Source: Clostridia bacterium (GTDB lineage Bacteria > Bacillota > Clostridia > Christensenellales > Borkfalkiaceae). Taken from it: a DNA stretch of 64,000 nucleotides. Location: NCBI GenBank assembly GCA_017465865.1, contig JAFTVF010000011.1:28337-92336 (forward strand). The letters are read 5' to 3'. This document shows, in pieces, positions 8,739 to 19,304 of the stretch (position 1 is the first letter of the stretch; each line of letters starts with the position of its first letter). Made by a program: the position numbers and the translations under genes. The notes beneath the pieces were generated by a model. It was given only the letters and a program-made list of their open reading frames with translations. It was not told the DNA's origin and searched no databases.

Positions 8739-10392
8739 TATTGATAATCGCGCCTTTGTCGGCGGAGCTGACCTGCGCGGCGTAGCGTTTGAGATATCCG
8801 CTTACTTCTTTTTTCTTGATCGGCATTTCCGCCTTGCGCTTTGCAAGCTCTTCGTCGGAAACGTTGAGCTTGATCGAATAGTTCGGGATATCAATGGAAA
8901 TGATATCGCCGTTCTTCACGTACGCGATCACGCCGCCACTAACCGCTTCGGGAGAAACGTGCCCGATCGAAGCGCCGCGCGTTGCGCCCGAAAATCTTCC
9001 GTCGGTGATCAGCGCCACGTCCTTATCCAAGCCCATACCCGCGATTGCCGAGGTCGGCGAAAGCATTTCGCGCATACCCGGTCCGCCCGCAGGGCCTTCG
9101 TTGCGAATCACGACCACGTCGCCTTTTACGATCTTGCCCGCGTAGATCGCCGAGATACATTCTTCCTCGCTCTCGAATACCTTTGCGGGTCCTTCGTGCA
9201 CGAGCATTTCAGGCGCGACCGCCGCGCGTTTTACCACGCAGCCGTCGGGCGCGAGATTGCCTTTGAGCACTGCGATACCGCCCGTTTTACCGAACGCGTT
9301 TTCGGGTTTTCTGATGACTTCCTCGTCGAGGTTTTCAACGCCCACGAGGTTTTCTTTCATCGTCTTGCCCGTACAAGTCATTACGCTCGTATCTAACAGA
9401 TTAAGCGCTTCCAGCTCTTTCAGTACCGCGTGCACGCCGCCCGCTTCGTTCAAGTCCTCCATATACGTCGGACCTGCGGGCGCGAGATGGCAAAGGTTGG
9501 GCGTCTTTTCGCTGATCGCGTTGACCTCGTCGAGATCGAACGGAACACCGCATTCGTTCGCGATCGCAGGCAGGTGCAGCATACTGTTCGTCGAACAGCC
9601 GAGCGCCATGTCCGCGGTGATCGCGTTTTTGATCGCCGCCGCCGTCATGATATCGCGGGGACGGATATTCTTTTTCACCAGCTCCATTACCTGCATACCC
9701 GCGTGCTTCGCAAGCTCGATACGCGCGGAATATACCGCGGGGATCGTGCCGTTGCCACGAAGACCCATACCGAGCACTTCGGTAAGGCAGTTCATCGAAT
9801 TCGCCGTATACATACCCGAGCAAGAACCGCAGGTAGGGCATACTTTTCTTTCGAATTCGATAAGCTGTTCCTCGTTGATCTTGCCCGCCGTGTACGCGCC
9901 GACCGCCTCGAACATACTCGACAGCGAGCGTTTTTTACCGTTCACTCTGCCCGCGAGCATCGGACCGCCGCTGACGAATACCGTAGGGATATTCAATCTC
10001 GCCGCCGCCATCAAAAGCCCGGGTACGTTCTTGTCGCAATTCGGGATCATAACCAGCCCGTCAAAGCCGTGCGCTTTGACCATGGCTTCGGTGGAGTCCG
10101 CGATCAGGTCGCGGGTAACGAGAGAATATTTCATACCCGTATGCCCCATTGCGATCCCGTCGCAAACGGTGATCGCAGGGAACATGATCGGCGTACCGCC
10201 CGCCATCGCCACGCCGAGTTTTACGGCTTGGGCGATCTTGTCGAGGTTGGTATGCCCGGGCACGATCTCGTTGTAAGAACAAACGACGCCGATAAGCGGG
10301 CGGGCTTGCTCCTCGTCCGTAAGCCCGAGCGCATGATACAGCGACCGATGCGGCGCGTTGTGAAATCCGTCTACTATTGTGTCTTTAATCAT
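8734..10392 (-). CDS. ilvD: Dihydroxy-acid dehydratase
   Basis: IlvD dehydrates 2,3-dihydroxy-isovalerate and -methylvalerate to the 2-oxo acids for valine, leucine and isoleucine. The 552-residue protein has the Fe-S and metal signatures [27 protein letters not shown], and C-terminal GRFSGATRG with GHVSPEA, and the length is normal. Repeat copy 3 lies upstream and copy 2 downstream. The stop codon sits inside the end of copy 2, which suggests the element inserted at, or now defines, the gene end. Confidence 0.97.
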   Translation of the reverse strand: MIKDTIVDGFHNAPHRSLYHALGLTDEEQARPLIGVVCSYNEIVPGHTNLDKIAQAVKLGVAMAGGTPIMFPAITVCDGIAMGHTGMKYSLVTRDLIADSTEAMVKAHGFDGLVMIPNCDKNVPGLLMAAARLNIPTVFVSGGPMLAGRVNGKKRSLSSMFEAVGAYTAGKINEEQLIEFERKVCPTCGSCSGMYTANSMNCLTEVLGMGLRGNGTIPAVYSARIELAKHAGMQVMELVKKNIRPRDIMTAAAIKNAITADMALGCSTNSMLHLPAIANECGVPFDLDEVNAISEKTPNLCHLAPAGPTYMEDLNEAGGVHAVLKELEALNLLDTSVMTCTGKTMKENLVGVENLDEEVIRKPENAFGKTGGIAVLKGNLAPDGCVVKRAAVAPEMLVHEGPAKVFESEEECISAIYAGKIVKGDVVVIRNEGPAGGPGMREMLSPTSAIAGMGLDKDVALITDGRFSGATRGASIGHVSPEAVSGGVIAYVKNGDIISIDIPNYSIKLNVSDEELAKRKAEMPIKKKEVSGYLKRYAAQVSSADKGAIINK

Positions 10393-10408
10393 AATAATTT
10401 CCTTTATC

Positions 10409-10607
10409 GTGAATAGATAGCTACGCTATCGTGAATTTTCGCTATCGCTCAGTGAATTGACGGCTACGCCGTCGTGAATTGCATTTCTACGAAATGCGTT
10501 ATTGAATTATTCCACAACGCAACGCTATGCGTTGCAATTCACGCTCTGAAAGGGCAATTCATGAAAACGAAGTTTTCTATTCACGCAACCGTCAGGTTGC
10601 AATTCAC
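10409..10607. repeat. Chain-of-hairpins repeat, copy 3 (ilvC-ilvD junction)
   Basis: Units include GATAGCTACGCTATC, GACGGCTACGCCGTC, GCATTTCTACGAAATGC, GCAACGCTATGCGTTGC, GAAAACGAAGTTTTC and GCAACCGTCAGGTTGC. GTGAATT linkers lie left of centre and AATTCAC linkers right of centre. The central palindrome is GTTATTGAATTATTCCACAAC (10498-10518). It ends 3 nt before the ilvC stop codon on the complementary strand and reaches to within about 16 nt of the ilvD start. No gene is present. Confidence 0.9.
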
Positions 10608-10610
10608 CGT

Positions 10611-11648
<1,038 letters not shown>

Positions 11649-11665
11649 TTATAAATTTATTTTTA

Positions 11666-12166
11666 TTATTTGTCCAAAAGAGTTACCGTGCCGCGGTCGA
11701 GCGCTACGATACCCGTACGGCACATTTCCAAGATCCCGAAAGGCTGCATGAGCTTGACGAACGCGTCGATCTTCGACGGATTCCCCGTAACCTCGATACA
11801 CATACCCTCGGTAGAATAATCGATAACGCTTGCCCTAAACACGTCCACCGCCGTCATAATATCGCTGCGGTTTTCCGATTGATTACGGACTTTGATTAGC
11901 ATCAGCTCGCGCTTTATAGGCTCGTCTTCGAGCACCTCGACTTTCTTTACCACGTACAGCTTTTTCAGTTGATTGATGAGCTGTTCTTTCACGTAATCGT
12001 CGCCACGCATACTGATCGTGATACGGGAATATTCACTGTGCTCCGTTTCGCCCACGGTGAGCGCGTCAATGTTAAAGCCGCGGCGGGTGAACATTGCCGT
12101 TACGCGGGTCAGAACGCCCGATTTGTTGTCTACGTATACTGCAATCACAAAATTCTTGTTTTCCAT
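11666..12166 (-). CDS. ilvN: Acetolactate synthase regulatory subunit
   Basis: The small subunit of acetolactate synthase confers valine feedback inhibition and activates the catalytic subunit. The 166-residue protein has an N-terminal ACT domain (NKSGVLTRVTAMFTRRGFNI, with ETEHSEYSRITI) and the C-terminal ALS small-subunit domain. It starts 12 bp after ilvB, so the two subunits are co-translated from adjacent genes. Confidence 0.95.
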   Translation of the reverse strand: MENKNFVIAVYVDNKSGVLTRVTAMFTRRGFNIDALTVGETEHSEYSRITISMRGDDYVKEQLINQLKKLYVVKKVEVLEDEPIKRELMLIKVRNQSENRSDIMTAVDVFRASVIDYSTEGMCIEVTGNPSKIDAFVKLMQPFGILEMCRTGIVALDRGTVTLLDK

Positions 12167-12178
12167 CTCCGACCCTCC

Positions 12179-13858
12179 TTATTTCACTTTCGTAATAATG
12201 TCGCTGATCGCGCCGCCGGGAGGCAACATGGGCAGAACGAACTCGTCCTTGTCGATCCGCGTATCGATCACGACGGGCTTGCCCGACTCGATCGCCTTTT
12301 CAAACGCGCGCTTGAATTCCACGGGCGTTTCCGCCAAATACCCCTCCGCGCCGAACGATTCCGCGAGTTTTACGAAATCCGTCTTCCGCGTGAGCACGGT
12401 GTTCGAATAGCGTTTCCCGAAGAACAGGGTCTGCCACTGTCTTACCATACCCAGCACGCCGTTGTTCATGAGTACGATCACGACGGGGATCTTGTAAGTA
12501 ACCGCCGTTGCCAGCTCGTTGAGGTTCATACCGAAGCTCCCGTCGCCCGTGATCAGCACTACGGGGTCTTTCGTCGCCACGTACGCGCCCATCGCCGCGC
12601 CAAGCCCGAAGCCCATCGTGCCCAAACCGCCGCTTGAAACAAATCTTCTCGGTCCGTCGAATTCCACGTACTGCGCCGTCCACATTTGGTGCTGACCTAC
12701 GTCGGTCGCAATCACCGTGTCGGGTTTCTTCAAATCGTTGATGATCTCGAATACCTGTTTGGGGGTAAGCGAAGCGGTCGAAGCCGCCGCGATCTCCTCT
12801 TCAAACTGTTTTTCTTCTTTTTTAAGCTCCTCGACCCGTACGAGCCATTCGGGGTGGTTTTGCTCCTCGCACTTCTGCGCGATCCGCTTGAACGAATCCT
12901 CTACGTCGCCCACAAGCCCCAAATCCACGCGTACGTTCTTGTTGACTTCCGCGCTGTCGGGATCGAGCTGAATAATACGGCTCTTTTTCGCGAATTTGGC
13001 AACGTTCCCCGTCGCTCTGTCGGAGAAACGCACGCCTACCGCAAGGATAAGATCCGCTTCGTTTTGGGACATCGACGAAGCGTAATGCCCGTGCATACCC
13101 TGCATACCGAGGAAACGCTCGTTGTCCTGCGGTACGGCGGAAAGCCCCATAAACGAACAGCCGATTGCTGCGTCGATCTTTTCCGCAAACGCCACGATGT
13201 CCGCGCCCATGCCAAGCCCCGCCGCGCCGCCGCCGACGTAGATATACGGCTTTTTCGCTTCGGAAATCAGCTTCACCGCCTCGTCGATCAGGCTTTCTTT
13301 TACCTTAGGCAGAGGGATCTTCTCCACCACGGGCTGCGGCTCGTATTCGTACTGCGCCACCTGCACGTCCTTGGGAATATCGACGAGCACGGGTCCGGGT
13401 CTGCCCGATTTCGCGATCGAGAACGCCTCGCGGAGGGTGTCCGCCAGATCCTCGATCTTGTTCACGAAATAGTTATGCTTGGTGATCGGCAGGGTTACGC
13501 CCGTAATGTCGATCTCTTGGAAACTGTCTTTCCCGATCAGCGAGCAGGGCACGTTGCCCGTAATCGCGACCATGGGGATACTGTCGAGCATAGCGGTTGC
13601 GATACCCGTAACGAGGTTGGTCGCACCCGGACCGCTGGTGGCGATACATACGCCGACCTTGCCCGTCGCGCGAGAATACCCGTCCGCGGCATGCGCCGCA
13701 CCCTGTTCGTGCGCCGTCAATACGTGATTGATTTTGTCTTTATATTCGTACAATGCGTCGTAGATATTGATAACCTGACCGCCGGGATAGCCGAACACGT
13801 CGGTTACGCCCTGTTCGATCAAGGTTTGAATTAAAATTTGTGCGCCTGTCAATTTCAT
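12179..13858 (-). CDS. ilvB: Acetolactate synthase catalytic subunit
   Basis: This ThDP- and FAD-dependent enzyme condenses two pyruvates to acetolactate, or pyruvate with 2-oxobutyrate. The 559 residues show the three-domain layout. The catalytic glutamate sits in TAHEQGAAHAADGYSR, a FAD-binding-like middle domain follows, and the C-terminal ThDP motif begins GDGSFGMNLNELATA and ends MNNG. The biosynthetic, IlvN-regulated type is supported by the adjacent ilvN and the operon. Confidence 0.96.
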   Translation of the reverse strand: MKLTGAQILIQTLIEQGVTDVFGYPGGQVINIYDALYEYKDKINHVLTAHEQGAAHAADGYSRATGKVGVCIATSGPGATNLVTGIATAMLDSIPMVAITGNVPCSLIGKDSFQEIDITGVTLPITKHNYFVNKIEDLADTLREAFSIAKSGRPGPVLVDIPKDVQVAQYEYEPQPVVEKIPLPKVKESLIDEAVKLISEAKKPYIYVGGGAAGLGMGADIVAFAEKIDAAIGCSFMGLSAVPQDNERFLGMQGMHGHYASSMSQNEADLILAVGVRFSDRATGNVAKFAKKSRIIQLDPDSAEVNKNVRVDLGLVGDVEDSFKRIAQKCEEQNHPEWLVRVEELKKEEKQFEEEIAAASTASLTPKQVFEIINDLKKPDTVIATDVGQHQMWTAQYVEFDGPRRFVSSGGLGTMGFGLGAAMGAYVATKDPVVLITGDGSFGMNLNELATAVTYKIPVVIVLMNNGVLGMVRQWQTLFFGKRYSNTVLTRKTDFVKLAESFGAEGYLAETPVEFKRAFEKAIESGKPVVIDTRIDKDEFVLPMLPPGGAISDIITKVK

Positions 13859-13871
13859 AACTGATTACTCC

Positions 13872-15533
13872 TTATTTTAACATTCTGTTTACCGCGGATA
13901 CGAGCGCGCGCACAGACGAGGTCATAATATCGCTGTGTATTCCCGTACCCCAATAGGTCTTGCCGTCCGCTACGATCGATACGTACGAAGCCGCTTTCGC
14001 AGAGGATTTTTCCTCCAAAGCGTGCTGAACGTAACCGTCGAGCAGATAGTCTTTTCCGATCGTTTGTTTAATCGCGTTGCTCACGCAGTCCAGCCTGCCG
14101 TTGCCACGCGCTTCCACCGTCTGCGTTTTGCCAAGATACTCAATCTCCACTTTTCCAAGCACCTCGTCCGCGCCCACGTTCTCGTACGTTGCGCCTACCA
14201 CGCAGAGCTTGTCGTGTAAATTCACGAAATCGCGGATAAAGATCTCGTACACTTCCTGCGCGGAAAGCTCTTTATGCGCGTGGTCGGAAATGCTCTTGAC
14301 GTGATAGCCGAACACCTCGCGCATTTTCGGAGGCAGAACGAGCTTGAACTGCGTTTCGAGGATATATCCGATCCCGCCTTTGCCCGATTGAGAATTGATG
14401 CGGATAACGTCCGCCTCGTACACTCTGCCAACGTCGGCAGGGTCGAGCGGGAGATAGGGAACGGTCCAAGTATCCGTGCCTTTTTCTACCCGATATTTCA
14501 TGCCCTTCGCGATCGCGTCCTGATGCGAGCCCGAGAACGCCGCGAACACGAGCGCGCCGCTGTACGGCTGTCTTTCGCTCACTTTCATACGCGTTACCCG
14601 TTCGTAGACTTCGGTGATCGCGGGCAGGTCGGAAAGATCCAGCTCGGGATCGACCCCCTGCGAATACATATTCAAGGCAAGCGTGATGATATCCACGTTC
14701 CCCGTTCTTTCGCCGTTGCCAAACAGCGTACCCTCGATACGGTCGCCGCCTGCAAGCAAGCCCATTTCACTGTCCGCGACGGCACAGCCTCTATCGTTGT
14801 GCGGGTGCAGGGAAATCAAGACGTTTTCGCGGTATTTCAGGTTCTTGCACATATATTCGACCTGATTTGCGTACACGTGCGGCATAGAGTGCGACACCGT
14901 AACGGGCAGGTTGATAATCGCCTTATCGTCCGCAGTCGGCTGCCAGATATCCAGCACCGCGTTACAGATCTCCGCCGCAAATTCGGGCTCTGTGCCCGTA
15001 AAACTCTCGGGCGAATACTCGAACGTGATCTTGCCCTCCGCCTTTTCCTTGTACTGCTTACACAGCTTCGCACCGAAAATCGCAATATCGACGATCTCTT
15101 TCTTTTCCCGCTTGAACACCTGCTGGCGCTGTGCGACGGAAGTCGAATTGTACAAATGCACGATCGCCTTTTTCGCGCCCTTTAACGCCTCGAACGTCTT
15201 TGCAATGATATGCTCGCGCGATTGCGTAAGCACCTGTATCGTTACGTCGTCGGGGATTAAATTTTCCTCGATGAGCTTTCGGCAGAACTCATATTCCGTT
15301 TCGCTCGCCGCGGGGAAACCGATTTCGATCTCCTTAAAGCCGACCTTGCAGAGCAATTTGAAAAATTCGAGCTTTTCCTCTAAGCTCATGGGAATAATCA
15401 GCGCTTGGTTGCCGTCGCGAAGATCGACGCTACACCAAACGGGCGGTTTTTCGATACAGGATTTTTTCGTCCAATCCATCGTTACGCCCTGTGGCTCGAA
15501 ATATTGTTTTACGTATTTGTTGCTGTTTTTCAT
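13872..15533 (-). CDS. leuA: 2-isopropylmalate synthase
   Basis: LeuA condenses acetyl-CoA with 2-oxoisovalerate, the committed step to leucine. The 553-residue protein is the longer LeuA class: TIM barrel with SVDLRDGNQAL and the metal-binding HxH in SLHPHNDRG, then the communication and allosteric (LeuA dimer) domain ending in VSAVNRMLK. The QAL in place of the usual QSP-type motif is typical of this class. As first gene behind a leucine T-box it ties the whole operon to charged tRNA-Leu. Confidence 0.95.
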   Translation of the reverse strand: MKNSNKYVKQYFEPQGVTMDWTKKSCIEKPPVWCSVDLRDGNQALIIPMSLEEKLEFFKLLCKVGFKEIEIGFPAASETEYEFCRKLIEENLIPDDVTIQVLTQSREHIIAKTFEALKGAKKAIVHLYNSTSVAQRQQVFKREKKEIVDIAIFGAKLCKQYKEKAEGKITFEYSPESFTGTEPEFAAEICNAVLDIWQPTADDKAIINLPVTVSHSMPHVYANQVEYMCKNLKYRENVLISLHPHNDRGCAVADSEMGLLAGGDRIEGTLFGNGERTGNVDIITLALNMYSQGVDPELDLSDLPAITEVYERVTRMKVSERQPYSGALVFAAFSGSHQDAIAKGMKYRVEKGTDTWTVPYLPLDPADVGRVYEADVIRINSQSGKGGIGYILETQFKLVLPPKMREVFGYHVKSISDHAHKELSAQEVYEIFIRDFVNLHDKLCVVGATYENVGADEVLGKVEIEYLGKTQTVEARGNGRLDCVSNAIKQTIGKDYLLDGYVQHALEEKSSAKAASYVSIVADGKTYWGTGIHSDIMTSSVRALVSAVNRMLK

Positions 15534-15544
15534 ACTATCACCAT

Positions 15545-15832
15545 AAAAAAATCTCTTTCATAAAAGCGCACGCAAATGCGCTTATGAAAGAGACGAAGAT
15601 ATTCTCCGCGGTACCACTCTACTTGATGATCGATCATCCGCTTAACGTCTTGAATAAGACTTCTCTATAACGGGAGAACCCGTCCGAATCTACTTAGCGA
15701 ATATCGCCGTTCTCTCGGCGGCTCGGGGAGGAGCTATATTCCGAAGACAGTATCGGCTCGCACCAAACGCCGACTCTCTGAAAGCTGTTTCTTACGGATT
15801 TTTATCCCGTCTTTGCCTTTTTTTATTATAAT
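15545..15832 (-). promoter_or_regulatory. T-box leader of the leu-ilv operon, leucine-type
   Basis: The minus-strand leader contains the T-box core GAGTGGTACCGCGG (about 15605-15618), which pairs with the uncharged tRNA acceptor end. It is followed by a terminator hairpin (CTCTTTCATA...TATGAAAGAG, 15553-15592) and a T7 run just before leuA. The Stem I hallmarks AGAGAGTCGG and GGTGCGAGCC are present. The best specifier codon is CTC (Leu) at 15731-15733, in GAATATAG-CTC. Uncharged tRNA-Leu should stabilise the antiterminator and turn the operon on. The T-box is certain; the exact specifier is inferred. Confidence 0.9.
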
Positions 15833-15838
15833 GTATAT

Positions 15839-15868
15839 ATTTTACTCTATTTTCAATAGATTTGTCAA
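15839..15868 (-). promoter_or_regulatory. Promoter of the leu-ilv operon
   Basis: TTGACA (15863-15868) and TAAAAT (15839-15844) are 18 bp apart on the minus strand, directly upstream of the T-box leader. Confidence 0.75.
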
Positions 15869-15909
15869 CGGTTTTTCACCGCTTTTTTCGGATTTTCAAA
15901 GGAAAATGC

Positions 15910-16974
15910 TTACAATTTATAAACCCAGCCGAATTCGTCCTCGCATTTGCCCCACTGTATCCCCGTCAGAATATCGTAGAGCTTTTGCGTAACCTCGCCG
16001 ATCTTGCCCCCGCCAATCACGTATTCCTTGTCGCGATACGCGAGCTTGCCGATAGGAGATACGACCGCCGCCGTTCCGCAACCCCAAGCCTCTTCCAGCT
16101 TTCCGCTTTCCATTGCCAAAACCAGCTCATCCAAGGACAGCAGTCTTTCTTCTACGGTATACCCGAGCTTTTTGAGTACCTCGATACAGCTCTTACGCGT
16201 GATCCCTGGTAAAATCGAACCGCTGGAAATTTCAGGCGTAACCACCACGCCGTCGATCTTGAACATAACGTTCATTGCACCGACTTCTTCGATATATTTA
16301 CGCTCTACGCCGTCCAGCCAAAGCACCTGCGAATAGCCTTTCTTCGCCGCCCGCTCACCTGCGCGCGTGCTCGCCGCGTAGTTCCCACCGCACTTTGCAT
16401 AGCCCGTACCGCCACGCACCGTACGCACGTCCTCGCTCTCGATCATAATCCCTACGGGATTGATCCCCTCCGCGTAATAGCTACCGCTAGGGGAAGCGAT
16501 AATCATAAACGTCGCTCTGTGCACCGAATGTACGCCGAGCGTTTCGTCGTTCCCGAAAAGATAAGGACGGAGATATAACGAAGTCCCGAACGATTTCGGC
16601 ACCCATTTTTCTTCCGTGCGGACGAACGCCGTCAAAAGCTCCAACATATCCTGCTCGTCCATCTGCGGTAAGCTCATACGCTCCGCCGAGCGGTTCATTC
16701 TCTTGATATTTTCCATAGGACGGAAAAGCTGAACGCCACCGTCCGCGCGTCTATACGCTTTCAATCCCTCGAAGATTTCCGCGCCGTAATGCAATACGGT
16801 GGAGGCGGGGTGCAGAGAGATCCTGCCAAACGGCAGGATACGCGCGTCGTACCAGCCCTTGCCCTGTTCCCAATCCACGACCAGCATATGATCGGTGAAT
16901 ACTTTTCCAAAGCCTAATTTTTCTTCCGGCGGCATCATTTGGGGAGTCGTCGTTTTCGTGATTTTGATTTCCAT
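15910..16974 (-). CDS. ilvE: Branched-chain amino acid aminotransferase
   Basis: IlvE performs the last step of valine, leucine and isoleucine synthesis by PLP-dependent transamination of the 2-oxo acids with glutamate. The 354-residue fold-IV enzyme is the long (eukaryotic/Gram-positive) BCAT type, with HYGAEIFEGLKAYR, SLYLRPYLFG and the PLP lysine in GYAKCGGNYA; ITRKSCIEVLK follows. The start MEIKITKT has GGAGGGG upstream; an in-frame upstream ATG lacks that spacing. It lies upstream of the T-box operon with its own promoter, so it appears to be controlled separately. Confidence 0.96.
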   Translation of the reverse strand: MEIKITKTTTPQMMPPEEKLGFGKVFTDHMLVVDWEQGKGWYDARILPFGRISLHPASTVLHYGAEIFEGLKAYRRADGGVQLFRPMENIKRMNRSAERMSLPQMDEQDMLELLTAFVRTEEKWVPKSFGTSLYLRPYLFGNDETLGVHSVHRATFMIIASPSGSYYAEGINPVGIMIESEDVRTVRGGTGYAKCGGNYAASTRAGERAAKKGYSQVLWLDGVERKYIEEVGAMNVMFKIDGVVVTPEISSGSILPGITRKSCIEVLKKLGYTVEERLLSLDELVLAMESGKLEEAWGCGTAAVVSPIGKLAYRDKEYVIGGGKIGEVTQKLYDILTGIQWGKCEDEFGWVYKL

Positions 16975-17060
16975 AAATATCCCCTCCGATTTTTTCAGTT
17001 TATTCATTTTTTGAATGGGGTACACCCGTTCGATTTGTTTATATAATGAATAATGATATT

Positions 17061-17089
17061 ATCATAGCACACTCCAAAAATTAAGTCAA
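17061..17089 (-). promoter_or_regulatory. ilvE promoter
   Basis: TTGACT (17084-17089) and TATGAT (17061-17066) are 17 bp apart on the minus strand. The leader to ilvE is about 80 nt, and no T-box core was seen in it. Confidence 0.7.
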
Positions 17090-17142
17090 CGGATTTTCCG
17101 TAAAAAATAAATGTTTTCGAAAAAAATGCCTGATTATTATGG

Positions 17143-17172
17143 AAAAAACGCTCGGCTGAGCCGAGCGTTTTG
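17143..17172. terminator. Terminator after the Na+/amino acid symporter gene
   Basis: A perfect AACGCTCGGC-TGA-GCCGAGCGTT hairpin is followed by a T6 run on the minus strand. It ends the gene at 17187-18782 and insulates ilvE. Confidence 0.85.
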
Positions 17173-17186
17173 TTTGCATGTAGGGC

Positions 17187-18782
17187 TTATTCCGCGTCGG
17201 AAACCGTAGTCTCTTCCACGGGAACTTCTTCGTCGTCAAATTCTGCAAGCTCCGAAGCAAACTCTGCGTTCTGTTCGGGATATGCCGACAGCATAGGCGC
17301 AACGTTTTTGCCCTTTTTACGGTCGAAGTAGTTTTTGGTAATTCTCCAAACCAAACCGCCCATAATGACAACGCCGATCAGGTTAGGCAACGCCATCAAG
17401 CCGTTGAAGGTATCCGAGATCGCCCATGCCAGCTCGCCGTCGATCACCGCCGATACGATAACCAGCAATACGTACGCTACCTTAAATACGGTAGTGGAAA
17501 TTTTTCTACCCTTATCGCCCGTTTTACGGAACAGGAAATCGACGGATTTTTCACCGTAATACGACCAAGCGAGAATGGTGGTAAACGCAAACAGAGGAAT
17601 AATCGTCGTATAAACGACTTTACCGAACATACCAAACACGTCCTCAAACGCCATCATGGATACCTGCGTATCGATATACGCGCCACTGTACAGCGTTACT
17701 TCGTCCTTACCGAACGATACGAGGATTACGAGCGCGGTAAGCGTACAGATAATAAAGGTATCGAAGAATACCTCGAATACGCCCCAAAGCCCCTGTTTTA
17801 CAGGCTCGCGGGTTTCCGACGCGCTGTGCGCGATAACCGACGAACCGAGCCCCGCTTCGTTGGAGAATACACCACGCGCAAGACCCTTTTGAATGATCTG
17901 CGAGAACGCGTAGCCCATACCGCCACCCAACGCCGCTTTGAACGAGAAGATATTCCCGAAAATCAACGCAAACGCGCCACCGATTGCGGTAACGTTTACG
18001 CAAATAATAACAAGCGCCATTACAATAAACAACAGCGACATAAAGGGTACGAGAATGGACGCAACCTTACCGATCGCCTTAATACCGCCGAGCACGACGA
18101 GTGCCAACACGACGGCAACCGCGATACCCACGACAAGCCCGACCGTAGTCTTGTTCGCGTCCGTGAACACGCTTTGGAACGTGCCCGACATTTTGTTGGT
18201 CTGTGCACCACTCATACCGATTGCCGCGAACGTACAGAACACCGCCGCCATAACGCCGAGGATCTTACCGAACGTTTTGAGTGCGGACGCGCCCTTGCCC
18301 TTTGCGTTCATGCCGATACCCTCGGACAAATAATACGCAGGACCGCCTGAGAAATCGCCGTTCTTTTCCTTTTTACGGAAGAACAGACCGAGTACGTTTT
18401 CCGCATAGTTGGTAACCATACCGAAGAATGCGGATATCCACATCCAGAACACTGCGCCAGGGCCACCCGTCATGATCGCGGACGAAACGCCGATAATGTT
18501 ACCCGTACCCACCGTACCCGAAATCGCGGTGGCGAACGCCTCGAACTGAGAAATGGAATTTTCTTTCTTGCTCTTGTTCTTATCCCGTTTCCCGATACTC
18601 TTTACCGTAGGGATAATCGTTTCTCCCCACGAAGTGCCGAATCTGCGCACCTGCAAAGCGCGCGTACGGATCGTGAGATAGATACCTGTGCCGAGGATAA
18701 GAATGATCATCGGCCAGCCCCAAACGATACCGTTGAGCCAATCGTTTGCTTTTGTGATGACGTTAATGATTTTGTCCCACAT
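17187..18782 (-). CDS. AGCS family Na+:alanine/glycine symporter
   Basis: This integral membrane transporter of 531 residues takes up small amino acids with sodium. Family marks include GWPMIILILGTGIYLTIRT near the start, FEAFATAISGTVGTGNIIGV, GGPGAVFWMW, and SNEAGLGSSVIAHSA. About ten hydrophobic segments are visible, with a charged C-terminal tail. The start MWDKII has GGAGG upstream; the in-frame extension upstream is riboswitch RNA, not protein. The glycine riboswitch ahead of it suggests glycine (or alanine) as substrate. Direction of transport is inferred from the family. Confidence 0.93.
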   Translation of the reverse strand: MWDKIINVITKANDWLNGIVWGWPMIILILGTGIYLTIRTRALQVRRFGTSWGETIIPTVKSIGKRDKNKSKKENSISQFEAFATAISGTVGTGNIIGVSSAIMTGGPGAVFWMWISAFFGMVTNYAENVLGLFFRKKEKNGDFSGGPAYYLSEGIGMNAKGKGASALKTFGKILGVMAAVFCTFAAIGMSGAQTNKMSGTFQSVFTDANKTTVGLVVGIAVAVVLALVVLGGIKAIGKVASILVPFMSLLFIVMALVIICVNVTAIGGAFALIFGNIFSFKAALGGGMGYAFSQIIQKGLARGVFSNEAGLGSSVIAHSASETREPVKQGLWGVFEVFFDTFIICTLTALVILVSFGKDEVTLYSGAYIDTQVSMMAFEDVFGMFGKVVYTTIIPLFAFTTILAWSYYGEKSVDFLFRKTGDKGRKISTTVFKVAYVLLVIVSAVIDGELAWAISDTFNGLMALPNLIGVVIMGGLVWRITKNYFDRKKGKNVAPMLSAYPEQNAEFASELAEFDDEEVPVEETTVSDAE

Positions 18783-18854
18783 AATAAAAATACCTCCGTC
18801 GCCCGAAGATCGGGCAAAAATTTTAACCGATCGACCACTGCGGAGAATAAAATT

Positions 18855-19112
18855 ACGGAGTGATTTTTCAATAAAATCACTCCGTACAAAGCCATAAAGT
18901 TTCCCCGTTGGCACGAAAAACGCCCATACGAACACGGGAAAGCAATACCTCTGTCCTTTTGCCTGAGAGATTGGCGGATACTTCCGCTTTGCCCCTTCGG
19001 CACTCGCCTTTTACGAGATTCTCCGGAGTGCTATCCAACTGCAGTTCCCAGCCCTTAGGGCCACCTGAGAGATTTACTCCTTCGGTTGAGCTTTCGCTCA
19101 TCTTCTGCAATC
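18855..19112 (-). promoter_or_regulatory. Tandem glycine riboswitch with intrinsic terminator
   Basis: Two gcvT-type aptamers follow each other. The first carries ACCGAAGGAGTAAA and CTCTCAGGTGG. The second carries GGAGAATC, GCCGAAGGGGCAAAG and CTCTCAGGCAAAAGGACAG. Downstream is a terminator hairpin with 13-bp arms (ACGGAGTGATTTT, 18855-18885) and a T-rich tail before the symporter gene. This is the standard platform for glycine-dependent transcription control. Whether glycine turns the symporter on or off cannot be read from the sequence. Confidence 0.9.
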
Positions 19113-19137
19113 TTCACATAGCTTTTGCTTGTGTAAT

Positions 19138-19167
19138 ATCATATCACAACTTCTTCGCGCTTGTCAA
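19138..19167 (-). promoter_or_regulatory. Promoter of the glycine riboswitch-symporter unit
   Basis: TTGACA (19162-19167) and TATGAT (19138-19143) are 18 bp apart on the minus strand. The start point would fall just ahead of the first aptamer. Confidence 0.7.
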
Positions 19168-19304
19168 CGGTTTTTCACGCAATTTTCGACATTATTTTTC
19201 AGGGGAATGAAATTTTCTTTCCGCTTTTGGTGGCTTTTTCTCTTTTTGTGTGATATAATATAAAGGAAATCTTTTTTCGATTAAAGGATTTTCAAGGGGG
19301 CTTT

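Noticed and set aside
6493-10607. CRISPR array from the regularly spaced palindromes
   Set aside because: Units differ in sequence and length, there are no unique spacers of fixed size, the direction flips at the centre, and no cas gene is near.
18783-18935. Upstream extension of the Na+/amino acid symporter
   Set aside because: The stretch contains the glycine riboswitch terminator, and the start at 18782 has GGAGG.
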